Assembly: GCA_910578825.1 (NCBI GenBank)
Contig: CAJTSB010000001.1
Coordinates: 175,402-239,401, forward strand
Origin: an uncultured Lachnospiraceae bacterium
GTDB taxonomy: Bacteria > Bacillota > Clostridia > Lachnospirales > Lachnospiraceae
Reading direction: 5' to 3'
DNA: 64,000 nt
Part shown: positions 34,367 to 43,542 of the stretch, in pieces
Layout of the letters: each line of letters opens with the position of its first letter
Position numbering within the stretch: the first letter of the stretch is position 1
Notes under the pieces: generated by a model
Seen by the model: only the letters and a program-made list of their open reading frames with translations
Database searches by the model: none
What the model was told of the DNA's origin: nothing
Made by a program: the position numbers and the translations under genes

Positions 34367-35547
34367 TGATGAAAAAAAGCATTTATCAGTTGCTGAATGA
34401 AGTGGAAACGGATTTCAGGGAATATGAGCAGGCAGAATTGTCCTCCCGGGAAAAGGAATATCATAAACAGAAGTTTTTAATGGAGGTAAAGCGAATGGAT
34501 AAAATGAATCGAAAAAATAAAAACAGAAAAGTATGGAAAATTGCGGCAGGGATGGCAGCAGCCTGTGTACTGACAGCAGGCGTTACCAGTATTGCGAACC
34601 CGGTGCTGGCGAAAGAGATTTTCAGCAGCGTATTTGGAAATCTGGTAGAAAATGCACAGGGCGAGAAATATGAAAAAGAAGATACGGAAATGTATACCAA
34701 GCTTGGCAAGAGCGCGACGTCTGTCCAGGATGAAATAAGCAGGCAGGAAGAGCAGGGCGGTTATGTGACGACGATGGAGAACAATGGCGTGACCGTTTCC
34801 GTGTCCGATATCTATTGTGACGGCTATGTTCTTTACTATACGGCATCCATTAAGACGGACAAAGGGGAATTGAACCAGGCGGATGGGATTATTACAGAGA
34901 CAAAAGAAGGCTCTAACCCATCCATAGCCATAGATGGCACCAGGTTATCGGGCTATTCCTCCAAGGCATTTGACAAATCCAACGATGGTTCTTTTGTGAC
35001 GATCAATCAGGTTGATTTATTAAATCCTACTGATACGATGGAGAAACCGATAGACCTGAAGGTTGGAGAAAAAGATACGCTGGTTGTGGACTGGGACGTG
35101 AAACAATTTGTAGGCTATCTCTGGGATCAGCGGGATGAGTCGGGAGAGTATGTAAGCACAGGCAAGGTCGAGGGCGACTGGCATCTGAGATTCCCGGTAA
35201 CCGTTGATAAATCCGCGAACGAAAGTTTCGATATTAATAAAGAAGAAAATGGAATTAAAGTGAAGAGTGCAGTTAAAACAAAGGCGGGGCTTTTGGTTGA
35301 GATAGAACTTCCGGACTTTACGAAGGAGCCGTATAATGACCCGTACAACGACCCTGATATGGGAATCAAGGACAGTGAAGGAAATTGGCTCCAGTGGATG
35401 AACCAGAAGACAGACTTGCATGAAGACGGCACATCCACCATACAGATTATGGTGCTCTATGATGGAGAGAAGAATTTGACTTTTGACGTAACGACCAAGG
35501 ATGAAGATCAGGTTTCCCTTGCAAGCATCGGATTCCAGGTTCCGTAA
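34363..35547 (+). CDS. DUF4179-type membrane anti-sigma factor
   Basis: 394 residues. A cytoplasmic head of ~55 residues (likely sigma-binding) is followed by one membrane segment (KIAAGMAAACVLTAGVTSIA) and a large extracytoplasmic domain with DUF4179-like features (EIFSSVFGNLVENAQGEKY soon after the membrane, then beta-rich sequence). There are three consecutive ATG codons at 34363, 34366 and 34369. AAAGAGGTG upstream best suits the first. The 4-bp overlap with the sigma gene supports co-translation and a sigma/anti-sigma function. The signal sensed outside the cell is unknown. Confidence 0.8.
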   Translation: MMMKKSIYQLLNEVETDFREYEQAELSSREKEYHKQKFLMEVKRMDKMNRKNKNRKVWKIAAGMAAACVLTAGVTSIANPVLAKEIFSSVFGNLVENAQGEKYEKEDTEMYTKLGKSATSVQDEISRQEEQGGYVTTMENNGVTVSVSDIYCDGYVLYYTASIKTDKGELNQADGIITETKEGSNPSIAIDGTRLSGYSSKAFDKSNDGSFVTINQVDLLNPTDTMEKPIDLKVGEKDTLVVDWDVKQFVGYLWDQRDESGEYVSTGKVEGDWHLRFPVTVDKSANESFDINKEENGIKVKSAVKTKAGLLVEIELPDFTKEPYNDPYNDPDMGIKDSEGNWLQWMNQKTDLHEDGTSTIQIMVLYDGEKNLTFDVTTKDEDQVSLASIGFQVP

Positions 35548-35576
35548 TAAGGTGCAGGTGAAGAGATGAAAAGCGC

Positions 35577-35603
35577 AGAGGTGCAGGTTTAGCCTGCGCC
35601 TCT
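35577..35603 (+). terminator. Stem-loop after the anti-sigma gene
   Basis: AGAGGTGCAGG, loop TTTAG, CCTGCGCCTCT (one G-U pair), followed by TGGCGTTTGG with no strong T-run. Weak terminator. Confidence 0.45.
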
Positions 35604-35692
35604 TGGCGTTTGGTATAACACTTAGTTTGTCTGCTGCGCGACATGACGCTGGCAGAATTGTTACTTCTGACAATGTTTTTCTAAAATTTTCC

Positions 35693-35722
35693 TTGACATG
35701 GAATAAATACTTATGCTATCAT
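35693..35722 (+). promoter_or_regulatory. Promoter of rpoBC
   Basis: TTGACA at 35693-35698, 18-bp spacer, TATCAT at 35717-35722, about 78 bp before rpoB. Confidence 0.75.
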
Positions 35723-35799
35723 ATAAAATGCGCTATTGTGGTAACGTGTACTTATTGCCAAGCAGTAGATAGATTATAAAAACGAGAGGTGAAACGTCA

Positions 35800-38700
35800 A
35801 TGGAGAAAAACAGAATACGTCCGATTAAAGCAGGAAAAAGCGTTCGTATGAGTTACTCGCGACAAAAGGAAGTATTGGAAATGCCGAACCTGATTGAGGT
35901 TCAGAAGAATTCTTACAACTGGTTCATCAGTGAAGGATTAAAAGAAGTGTTTGCTGATATTTCTCCCATCGCAGATTACAGCGGACAGTTGAGTCTGGAA
36001 TTTGTTGGATTTACATTGTGCGAAGATGATGTGAAATATTCCATCGCAGAATGTAAAGAGCGAGATGCAACCTATGCCGCACCCCTGAAAGTAAAAGTCA
36101 GATTTTACAACAAAGAGGCAGTGGAAGAGGTCAAAGATTATGAAATCTTCATGGGCGATTTACCACTTATGACAGAGACGGGAACGTTTGTGATTAACGG
36201 TGCAGAGCGTGTTATCGTTAGTCAGTTGGTGCGTTCTCCCGGTATTTATTATGGAATTGCGCACGACAAAGTGGGCAAGACCCTCTATTCCTGCACGGTA
36301 ATTCCCAACCGAGGCGCATGGTTGGAGTATGAGACGGATTCCAATGATGTATTTTACGTGCGTGTGGACAGGACGAGAAAAGTTCCGGTCACCGTATTGA
36401 TTCGTGCGCTTGGAATTGGTACCAATCAGGAGATTATTGATCTGTTTGGAGAAGAGCCTAAGATTATTGCAAGCTTTGGAAAAGATGTTGCCACCAATTA
36501 CCAGGAAGGTCTTCTGGAATTATATAAGAAGATACGTCCTGGCGAGCCGCTTACCGTGGAGAGCGCGGAGAGCTTAATCAATGCAATGTTTTTCGACCCC
36601 AGACGCTATGATCTGGCGAAGGTCGGCAGATATAAATTTAACAAGAAACTGTCTTTGCGAAATCGTATTAACGGACAGGTTCTTGCAGAGGACGTCGTAG
36701 ATCAGACGACGGGTGAGATTGTAGCGGAGAAAGGTACTACCGTAGACCGCGAACTTGCAGACGCCATCCAGAATACGGCTGCTCCGTACGTGTGGATTCA
36801 GGGCGAGGAGCGCAATATCAAAGTGTTGTCGAATCTTATGGTGGATGTGACAAATTACGTTGATATTGACAGGCAGGAAGCAAGGAGCCTGGGGATTACG
36901 GAATTAGTATATTATCCGGTGTTAGAGACAATATTAGAAGAAAATGAGAGTTTGGAAGATATTAAGGAAGCGCTTCACAGAAATGCGGCGGATTTGATTC
37001 CCAAGCATATCACCAGAGAAGATATTTTAGCTTCTATTAATTATAATATGCATCTGGAGTATGGTCTGGGAAATGACGATGACATCGACCATTTGGGTAA
37101 TCGACGCATCCGTGCAGTGGGTGAGCTGCTCCAGAACCAGTACAGAATTGGTCTGTCCAGAATGGAACGTGTGGTTCGGGAGAGAATGACGACGCAGGAT
37201 TTGCAGGGGATTTCTCCGCAGAGCCTGATTAACATTAAACCGGTGACAGCTGCCGTGAAGGAATTTTTTGGCTCCTCTCAGTTGTCCCAGTTTATGGATC
37301 AGAACAACCCATTGGGAGAGCTGACGCATAAGAGACGTCTCTCCGCTTTGGGACCTGGCGGTTTGTCCAGAGACCGTGCCGGATTTGAGGTGCGTGACGT
37401 ACATTACTCCCATTACGGAAGAATGTGCCCGATTGAGACCCCTGAAGGACCCAACATCGGTCTGATTAACTCGCTGGCAACGTATGCCAGAATCAATGAA
37501 TACGGTTTTGTGGAAGCGCCTTACCGTAAGATTGATAAGTCAGATCCCAAGAATCCGCGTGTAACGGATGAGGTTGTTTACATGACGGCGGATGAGGAAG
37601 ACAATTATCATGTGGCGCAGGCAAACGAGGCGTTGGATGATGAAGGACATTTTGTGAGAAATTCCGTGTCCGGTCGTTATCGTGAGGAGACACAGGAATA
37701 TGAGAAGGCAATGTTTGACTATATGGATGTGTCGCCGAAGATGGTGTTCTCGGTAGCTACGGCATTGATTCCCTTCCTTGAAAATGACGACGCGAACCGT
37801 GCGCTGATGGGTTCGAACATGCAGCGTCAGGCGGTACCTCTTTTGACAACGGAGACACCGGCAGTAGGAACCGGTATGGAGACAAAGGCCGCTGAGGACT
37901 CCGGCGTCTGTGTGCTGGCGAAACGCGGCGGCGTGGTAGAGCGTGCCGTTTCCAATGAAATTACGATAAAGACAGAAGATGGAAATCGTGACGTTTACAA
38001 ATTGACGAAATTTTTACGAAGCAATCAGTCCAACTGCTATAATCAGAGACCGATTGTATACAAAGGAGATAAGGTAGAGGCAGGACAGGTGATTGCAGAT
38101 GGTCCTTCCACTTCCAATGGAGAGCTTGCACTGGGTAAGAATCCGTTAATTGGATTTATGACCTGGGAGGGATATAACTATGAGGATGCTGTTCTCCTGA
38201 GTGAAAGATTGGTACAGGAGGATGTATATACCTCCGTTCATATAGAAGAGTATGAGGCAGAAGCACGTGATACCAAACTGGGACCGGAGGAGATTACAAG
38301 AGACGTTCCCGGCGTTGGTGACGATGCATTGAAGGATCTGGATGAACGCGGAATTATCCGTATCGGTGCGGAGGTGCGCGCCGGAGACATTCTTGTGGGC
38401 AAGGTAACGCCCAAGGGTGAGACGGAGCTTACCGCAGAAGAGCGCCTTCTGCGTGCGATTTTCGGTGAGAAAGCGCGTGAAGTCCGTGATACATCCCTGA
38501 AGGTTCCGCATGGGGAATACGGTATTGTCGTAGATGCCAAAGTATTTACCAGAGATAATGGCGATGAGCTTTCTCCCGGAGTAAATCAGGCAGTCCGCAT
38601 TTACATTGCGCAGAAGAGAAAGATTTCTGTAGGAGATAAGATGGCAGGACGTCACGGAAATAAGGGTGTCGTTTCCAGAGTGCTTCCGGTAGAGGATATG

Positions 38701-39669
38701 CCGTTTCTGCCGAATGGACGGCCGCTGGATATTGTGTTGAATCCGCTGGGTGTGCCGTCGCGTATGAATATCGGACAGGTGCTGGAGATTCATTTAAGCC
38801 TTGCGGCGAAAGCGCTTGGATTTAATATTGCTACACCGGTCTTTGACGGTGCGGATGAGAATGATATCATGGATACGCTGGATTTGGCGAATGATTATGT
38901 AAATCTTTCCTGGGAAGAGTTTGAGGCAAAATACAAAGAAGGGCTGCTCCCGGAAGTGATGGAATATCTGTATCAAAACAGAGATCACAGAGAGGTATGG
39001 AAAGGCGTTCCACTGTCTCGTGATGGTAAGGTAAGGCTGCGTGATGGCCGAACCGGAGAGTATTTCGACAGTCCGGTAACGATTGGACACATGCATTACC
39101 TGAAGCTCCACCATCTGGTAGACGATAAGATTCATGCGCGTTCCACCGGACCATATTCACTGGTAACGCAGCAGCCGCTGGGTGGTAAGGCACAGTTCGG
39201 CGGACAGCGTTTCGGAGAGATGGAGGTTTGGGCCCTGGAGGCATACGGTGCATCTTATACGTTACAGGAAATCCTGACGGTGAAGTCGGATGATGTTATT
39301 GGACGTGTGAAGACGTATGAGGCAATTATTAAGGGTGACAATATCCCCAAACCGGGTATTCCGGAATCCTTCAAGGTGCTTTTGAAAGAATTGCAGTCAT
39401 TGGGACTGGATGTAAAAGTTCTGGATGAAAACAGAGAAGAAATAGAGCTTATGGAGACGAGCGAATACGGCAATACAGATTTGAATGCCATTATCGCGGG
39501 AGACCGTAATTTCGCTTTCGAGGAGGAAGAGTCGTTCGGAGAGATGGGCTTTAGCAAACAGGAATTCAATGAGGAAAGTGAAGAACTGGTTGACATAGAA
39601 GAAGATGATGAAGAGGATGCATTAGAACTAGAGGACGATTTCGCCGACTTTGAAGATGTTCTTGAATAG
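35800..39669 (+). CDS. rpoB: DNA-directed RNA polymerase subunit beta
   Basis: 1289 residues, the usual Firmicute size. Beta landmarks: the rifampicin region (FFGSSQLSQFMDQNNPLGEL, THKRRLSALGPGGLSRDRAG), the fork (YGRMCPIETPEGPNIGLINS), active-centre lysines in GDKMAGRHGNKGVVSRV, and the C-terminal clamp anchor (GGQRFGEMEVWALEAYGA). No insertion is seen. The tail is very acidic (VDIEEDDEEDALELEDDF), as in other Clostridia. GAGAGGTGAAACG precedes the start. It is 24 bp from rpoC. Confidence 0.99.
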   Translation: MEKNRIRPIKAGKSVRMSYSRQKEVLEMPNLIEVQKNSYNWFISEGLKEVFADISPIADYSGQLSLEFVGFTLCEDDVKYSIAECKERDATYAAPLKVKVRFYNKEAVEEVKDYEIFMGDLPLMTETGTFVINGAERVIVSQLVRSPGIYYGIAHDKVGKTLYSCTVIPNRGAWLEYETDSNDVFYVRVDRTRKVPVTVLIRALGIGTNQEIIDLFGEEPKIIASFGKDVATNYQEGLLELYKKIRPGEPLTVESAESLINAMFFDPRRYDLAKVGRYKFNKKLSLRNRINGQVLAEDVVDQTTGEIVAEKGTTVDRELADAIQNTAAPYVWIQGEERNIKVLSNLMVDVTNYVDIDRQEARSLGITELVYYPVLETILEENESLEDIKEALHRNAADLIPKHITREDILASINYNMHLEYGLGNDDDIDHLGNRRIRAVGELLQNQYRIGLSRMERVVRERMTTQDLQGISPQSLINIKPVTAAVKEFFGSSQLSQFMDQNNPLGELTHKRRLSALGPGGLSRDRAGFEVRDVHYSHYGRMCPIETPEGPNIGLINSLATYARINEYGFVEAPYRKIDKSDPKNPRVTDEVVYMTADEEDNYHVAQANEALDDEGHFVRNSVSGRYREETQEYEKAMFDYMDVSPKMVFSVATALIPFLENDDANRALMGSNMQRQAVPLLTTETPAVGTGMETKAAEDSGVCVLAKRGGVVERAVSNEITIKTEDGNRDVYKLTKFLRSNQSNCYNQRPIVYKGDKVEAGQVIADGPSTSNGELALGKNPLIGFMTWEGYNYEDAVLLSERLVQEDVYTSVHIEEYEAEARDTKLGPEEITRDVPGVGDDALKDLDERGIIRIGAEVRAGDILVGKVTPKGETELTAEERLLRAIFGEKAREVRDTSLKVPHGEYGIVVDAKVFTRDNGDELSPGVNQAVRIYIAQKRKISVGDKMAGRHGNKGVVSRVLPVEDMPFLPNGRPLDIVLNPLGVPSRMNIGQVLEIHLSLAAKALGFNIATPVFDGADENDIMDTLDLANDYVNLSWEEFEAKYKEGLLPEVMEYLYQNRDHREVWKGVPLSRDGKVRLRDGRTGEYFDSPVTIGHMHYLKLHHLVDDKIHARSTGPYSLVTQQPLGGKAQFGGQRFGEMEVWALEAYGASYTLQEILTVKSDDVIGRVKTYEAIIKGDNIPKPGIPESFKVLLKELQSLGLDVKVLDENREEIELMETSEYGNTDLNAIIAGDRNFAFEEEESFGEMGFSKQEFNEESEELVDIEEDDEEDALELEDDFADFEDVLE

Positions 39670-39693
39670 AGAATAGGAGAAGGGAGAGTCACC

Positions 39694-42600
39694 ATGCCAG
39701 AAACAATGAATAAAGAAAAATACCAGCCAATCACTTTTGATGCGATTAAGATTGGTCTGGCGTCACCGGAAAAAATTCGTGAATGGTCCAGAGGCGAGGT
39801 TAAAAAGCCGGAGACTATCAATTATAGAACCCTGAAACCGGAGAAGGACGGCCTGTTTTGTGAGAAGATTTTCGGACCCAGCAAAGACTGGGAGTGCCAC
39901 TGTGGTAAATATAAGAAGATTCGCTATAAGGGCGTTGTCTGTGATCGCTGTGGTGTGGAAATCACCAAGGCAAGCGTGCGTAGAGAACGGATGGGACATA
40001 TCGAGCTTGCAGCTCCGGTTTCCCATATCTGGTATTTTAAGGGAATTCCCAGCCGAATGGGATTGGTTCTGGATTTGTCACCCAGAACATTGGAAAAAGT
40101 GCTGTATTTTGCGTCTTATATCGTGTTGGATAAGGGCAGCAGCGAATTGCAGTACAAACAGGTATTGACAGAGGCAGAGTATCAGGAAGCAAGAGAGAAA
40201 TTTGGCAGTGATTTCCGCGTGGGAATGGGTGCGGAGTCCATCAAAGAGCTGTTGGAGTCTATTGATCTTGAGAAAGATGCACTGGAGTTAAAGACGGCTT
40301 TAAAGGATGCTACGGGACAGAAACGTGCCCGCATTATCAAGCGTCTGGAAGTGGTAGAGGCGTTCCGCGGTTCCGGAAATAAACCGGAGTGGATGATTAT
40401 GGATGTGATTCCGGTGATTCCGCCTGATTTGCGTCCGATGGTACAGTTGGACGGCGGACGTTTTGCGACCTCTGATTTGAATGATTTATATCGCCGGATT
40501 ATCAATCGTAATAACCGTTTGCGCAGACTTCTGGAGTTGGGCGCGCCAGATATTATTGTAAGAAATGAGAAACGTATGCTGCAGGAGGCGGTCGATGCGT
40601 TGATTGACAATGGACGAAGAGGACGTCCGGTAACCGGACCAGGAAACCGCGCGTTAAAGTCGTTGTCTGATATGTTAAAGGGTAAGTCCGGTCGTTTCCG
40701 TCAGAACCTGCTTGGAAAACGTGTGGATTATTCCGGTCGTTCCGTTATCGTGGTGGGACCCGAACTGAAGATTTATCAGTGCGGTCTGCCAAAAGAAATG
40801 GCAATTGAGTTATTTAAGCCTTTTGTAATGAAAGAGTTGGTATATAATGGTGCGGCGCACAATATTAAGAGTGCGAAGAAGATGGTAGAACGTCTTCAGC
40901 CTGAAGTATGGGATGTTTTGGAGGAAGTCATTAAGGAGCATCCGGTAATGCTGAACCGTGCGCCTACCCTGCATAGATTGGGTATACAGGCATTTGAGCC
41001 GATTCTGGTAGAGGGTAAGGCGATTAAGCTTCATCCGCTGGTATGTACGGCGTTTAATGCGGACTTTGACGGTGACCAGATGGCGGTACATCTTCCGTTG
41101 TCTGTGGAGGCACAGTCTGAGTGCAGATTCCTGCTGCTTTCACCGAATAACCTTCTGAAACCTTCGGATGGCGGTCCGGTAGCGGTTCCTTCTCAGGATA
41201 TGGTGCTTGGAATCTACTATTTAACACAGGAGAGACCGGGAGCTTTAGGAGAAGGCAAATATTTCAAGAGCGTAAATGAGGCAATTCTTGCTTATGAGAA
41301 TGAGGCTTTAACGCTGCATTCCAGAATTACGGCGCGCGTAAAGCGCACGACGCCGGATGGCGAGGTAGTAAGCGGGAATGTGGAATCCACTCTGGGACGT
41401 TTCATTTTCAATGAGATTTTGCCGCAGGATCTGGGATTTGTAGATCGCAGTAAGCCGGAAGATTTGCTGAAACTGGAAGTGGATTTCCACGTAGGTAAAA
41501 AGGGCCTGAAACAGATCCTTGAAAAAGTTATTAATATTCATGGCGCGACGAAGACGGCTGAGGTATTGGATGATATCAAGTCGATGGGATACAAGTATTC
41601 CACCAGAGCGGCTATGACGGTATCCATTTCCGATATGACGGTGCCGGCAAAGAAACCGGAACTGATTCAGAATGCGCAGGATACGGTGGATAAGATTACC
41701 AGAAACTATAAGCGCGGACTGATAACTGAGGAAGAGCGATACAAAGAAGTCGTTGAGACCTGGAAACAGACAGACGATATTCTGACGAAGGAATTGTTGG
41801 ATGGTCTGGATAAATACAATAACATTTATATGATGGCGGATTCCGGAGCGCGTGGTTCGGATAAGCAGATTAAACAGCTTGCAGGTATGCGTGGATTGAT
41901 GGCGGATACGACGGGACGTACGATTGAGCTGCCGATTAAGTCCAATTTCCGTGAGGGACTGGACGTTTTGGAATACTTTATGTCGGCGCATGGAGCCCGT
42001 AAGGGACTTTCCGATACGGCATTGCGTACGGCAGACTCCGGTTACCTGACGAGACGTCTGGTAGACGTATCACAGGAATTGATTATCCGCGATATTGACT
42101 GCTGTGAAGGAAAGTCGATTCCAGGCATGTATGTGAAGGCATTCATGGATGGAAAAGAAGAGATAGAAAGTCTGGAAGAGCGAATTACCGGTCGTTTCTC
42201 CTGCGACACGATTTGTGACGCCGAGGGAAATGTCCTGGTGAAAGCAAACCATATGATTACGCCCAGACGTGCCGCGCTGGTTATGAGTAAGGGCGTTGAC
42301 GAAAAGGGAGAACCGCTCACCAAAGTTAAGATTCGTACGGTATTGACTTGCCGTTCCCACAATGGAATCTGTGCAAAATGTTATGGAGCGAACATGGCAA
42401 CCGGTCAGGCGGTGCAGGTGGGAGAATCTGTAGGAATTATTGCGGCACAGTCGATTGGAGAGCCTGGTACACAGCTTACAATGCGTACCTTCCATACCGG
42501 TGGTGTTGCCGGAAACGATATCACACAGGGTCTTCCGCGTGTGGAGGAGTTATTTGAGGCACGGAAACCGAAAGGACTCGCCATTATCACAGAATTTGCA

Positions 42601-43377
42601 GGTGTTGCTACGATTAAGGACACCAAAAAGAAACGTGAAATCATTGTCACCAACGAGGAGACTGGGGAGATGAAGGCGTACCTGATTCCTTACGGTTCCC
42701 GTATAAAGATTGCCGACGGTGCAATCCTTGAGGCTGGTGACGAGTTGACCGAAGGTAGCGTCAATCCGCACGATATCCTGAAAATCAAGGGCGTGCGTGC
42801 TGTGCAGGATTATATGATTCAGGAAGTACAGCGTGTTTACCGCCTGCAGGGTGTGGAAATTAATGATAAGCACATCGAAGTGATTGTGCGTCAGATGTTA
42901 AAGAAAATCCGTATTGAGAATAACGGAGATTCTGAGTTCCTTCCGGGAACACTGGTGGACATTCTGGAATATGAAGATGCAAATGAAAGACTGGAAGAGG
43001 AAGGCAAAGAGCCGGCAGAGGGCAAACAGGTTATGCTTGGAATTACCAAGGCGTCTCTTGCCACCAATTCATTCCTGTCCGCGGCATCTTTCCAGGAGAC
43101 TACGAAGGTGTTGACCGAGGCTGCGATCAAAGGCAAGGTTGACCCATTGATCGGATTGAAGGAAAATGTGCTGATTGGTAAGCTGATTCCTGCCGGAACA
43201 GGTATGAAACGTTACCACAACATCAAGCTTTCGACGGACGTCAGCGCGATGGATGATATTTGCTTTGAGGAAGATTTGGCAGATTTCAGCTATGATTCCG
43301 AAGAGGAAGAACCACAGGTTGAAGAACCGGATGAACTTTTGCAGGAAACGGTAGAAGAAGTTGTAGAAACAGAATAA
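39694..43377 (+). CDS. rpoC: DNA-directed RNA polymerase subunit beta'
   Basis: 1227 residues, normal. It has the zinc-binding cysteines (WECHCGKYKK, then VCDRCGVE), the catalytic Mg loop NADFDGDQMAVHLP, the bridge helix (FMSAHGARKGLSDTALRTAD) and the second zinc site (CRSHNGICAKCYG). The acidic tail resembles that of rpoB. GGAGAAGGGAGAG precedes the start. It forms the polymerase core with rpoB and is followed by an intrinsic terminator. Confidence 0.99.
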   Translation: MPETMNKEKYQPITFDAIKIGLASPEKIREWSRGEVKKPETINYRTLKPEKDGLFCEKIFGPSKDWECHCGKYKKIRYKGVVCDRCGVEITKASVRRERMGHIELAAPVSHIWYFKGIPSRMGLVLDLSPRTLEKVLYFASYIVLDKGSSELQYKQVLTEAEYQEAREKFGSDFRVGMGAESIKELLESIDLEKDALELKTALKDATGQKRARIIKRLEVVEAFRGSGNKPEWMIMDVIPVIPPDLRPMVQLDGGRFATSDLNDLYRRIINRNNRLRRLLELGAPDIIVRNEKRMLQEAVDALIDNGRRGRPVTGPGNRALKSLSDMLKGKSGRFRQNLLGKRVDYSGRSVIVVGPELKIYQCGLPKEMAIELFKPFVMKELVYNGAAHNIKSAKKMVERLQPEVWDVLEEVIKEHPVMLNRAPTLHRLGIQAFEPILVEGKAIKLHPLVCTAFNADFDGDQMAVHLPLSVEAQSECRFLLLSPNNLLKPSDGGPVAVPSQDMVLGIYYLTQERPGALGEGKYFKSVNEAILAYENEALTLHSRITARVKRTTPDGEVVSGNVESTLGRFIFNEILPQDLGFVDRSKPEDLLKLEVDFHVGKKGLKQILEKVINIHGATKTAEVLDDIKSMGYKYSTRAAMTVSISDMTVPAKKPELIQNAQDTVDKITRNYKRGLITEEERYKEVVETWKQTDDILTKELLDGLDKYNNIYMMADSGARGSDKQIKQLAGMRGLMADTTGRTIELPIKSNFREGLDVLEYFMSAHGARKGLSDTALRTADSGYLTRRLVDVSQELIIRDIDCCEGKSIPGMYVKAFMDGKEEIESLEERITGRFSCDTICDAEGNVLVKANHMITPRRAALVMSKGVDEKGEPLTKVKIRTVLTCRSHNGICAKCYGANMATGQAVQVGESVGIIAAQSIGEPGTQLTMRTFHTGGVAGNDITQGLPRVEELFEARKPKGLAIITEFAGVATIKDTKKKREIIVTNEETGEMKAYLIPYGSRIKIADGAILEAGDELTEGSVNPHDILKIKGVRAVQDYMIQEVQRVYRLQGVEINDKHIEVIVRQMLKKIRIENNGDSEFLPGTLVDILEYEDANERLEEEGKEPAEGKQVMLGITKASLATNSFLSAASFQETTKVLTEAAIKGKVDPLIGLKENVLIGKLIPAGTGMKRYHNIKLSTDVSAMDDICFEEDLADFSYDSEEEEPQVEEPDELLQETVEEVVETE

Positions 43378-43392
43378 AATGAGTGACAGAGA

Positions 43393-43437
43393 GGGTGTCC
43401 TTACAGCCGCAAGATGGCTGGAGGGACGCCCTTTTTT
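43393..43437 (+). terminator. Intrinsic terminator after rpoC
   Basis: GGGTGTCCTTACAGCC pairs with GGCTGGAGGGACGCCC around a 7-nt loop (some mismatch mid-stem), followed by TTTTTT. Confidence 0.9.
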
Positions 43438-43542
43438 GAAAATAAGAGAAATTACTATGTTTCTGAAATATTCTATGTTATACTTGATGTATAAAATCGC
43501 TCGCTAGATCATAGCGGGAATACGGCGAAAGAGGAGGAAATA

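Noticed and set aside
35020..35673. 217-codon minus-strand frame over the anti-sigma gene
   Set aside because: No ribosome binding site or family features, and the plus-strand gene has clear domain logic and coupling to the sigma factor.
38146..38793. 215-codon frame on the minus strand inside rpoB
   Set aside because: It is antisense to highly conserved rpoB codons, with no start signal or recognisable domain. It is a shadow of the real gene.
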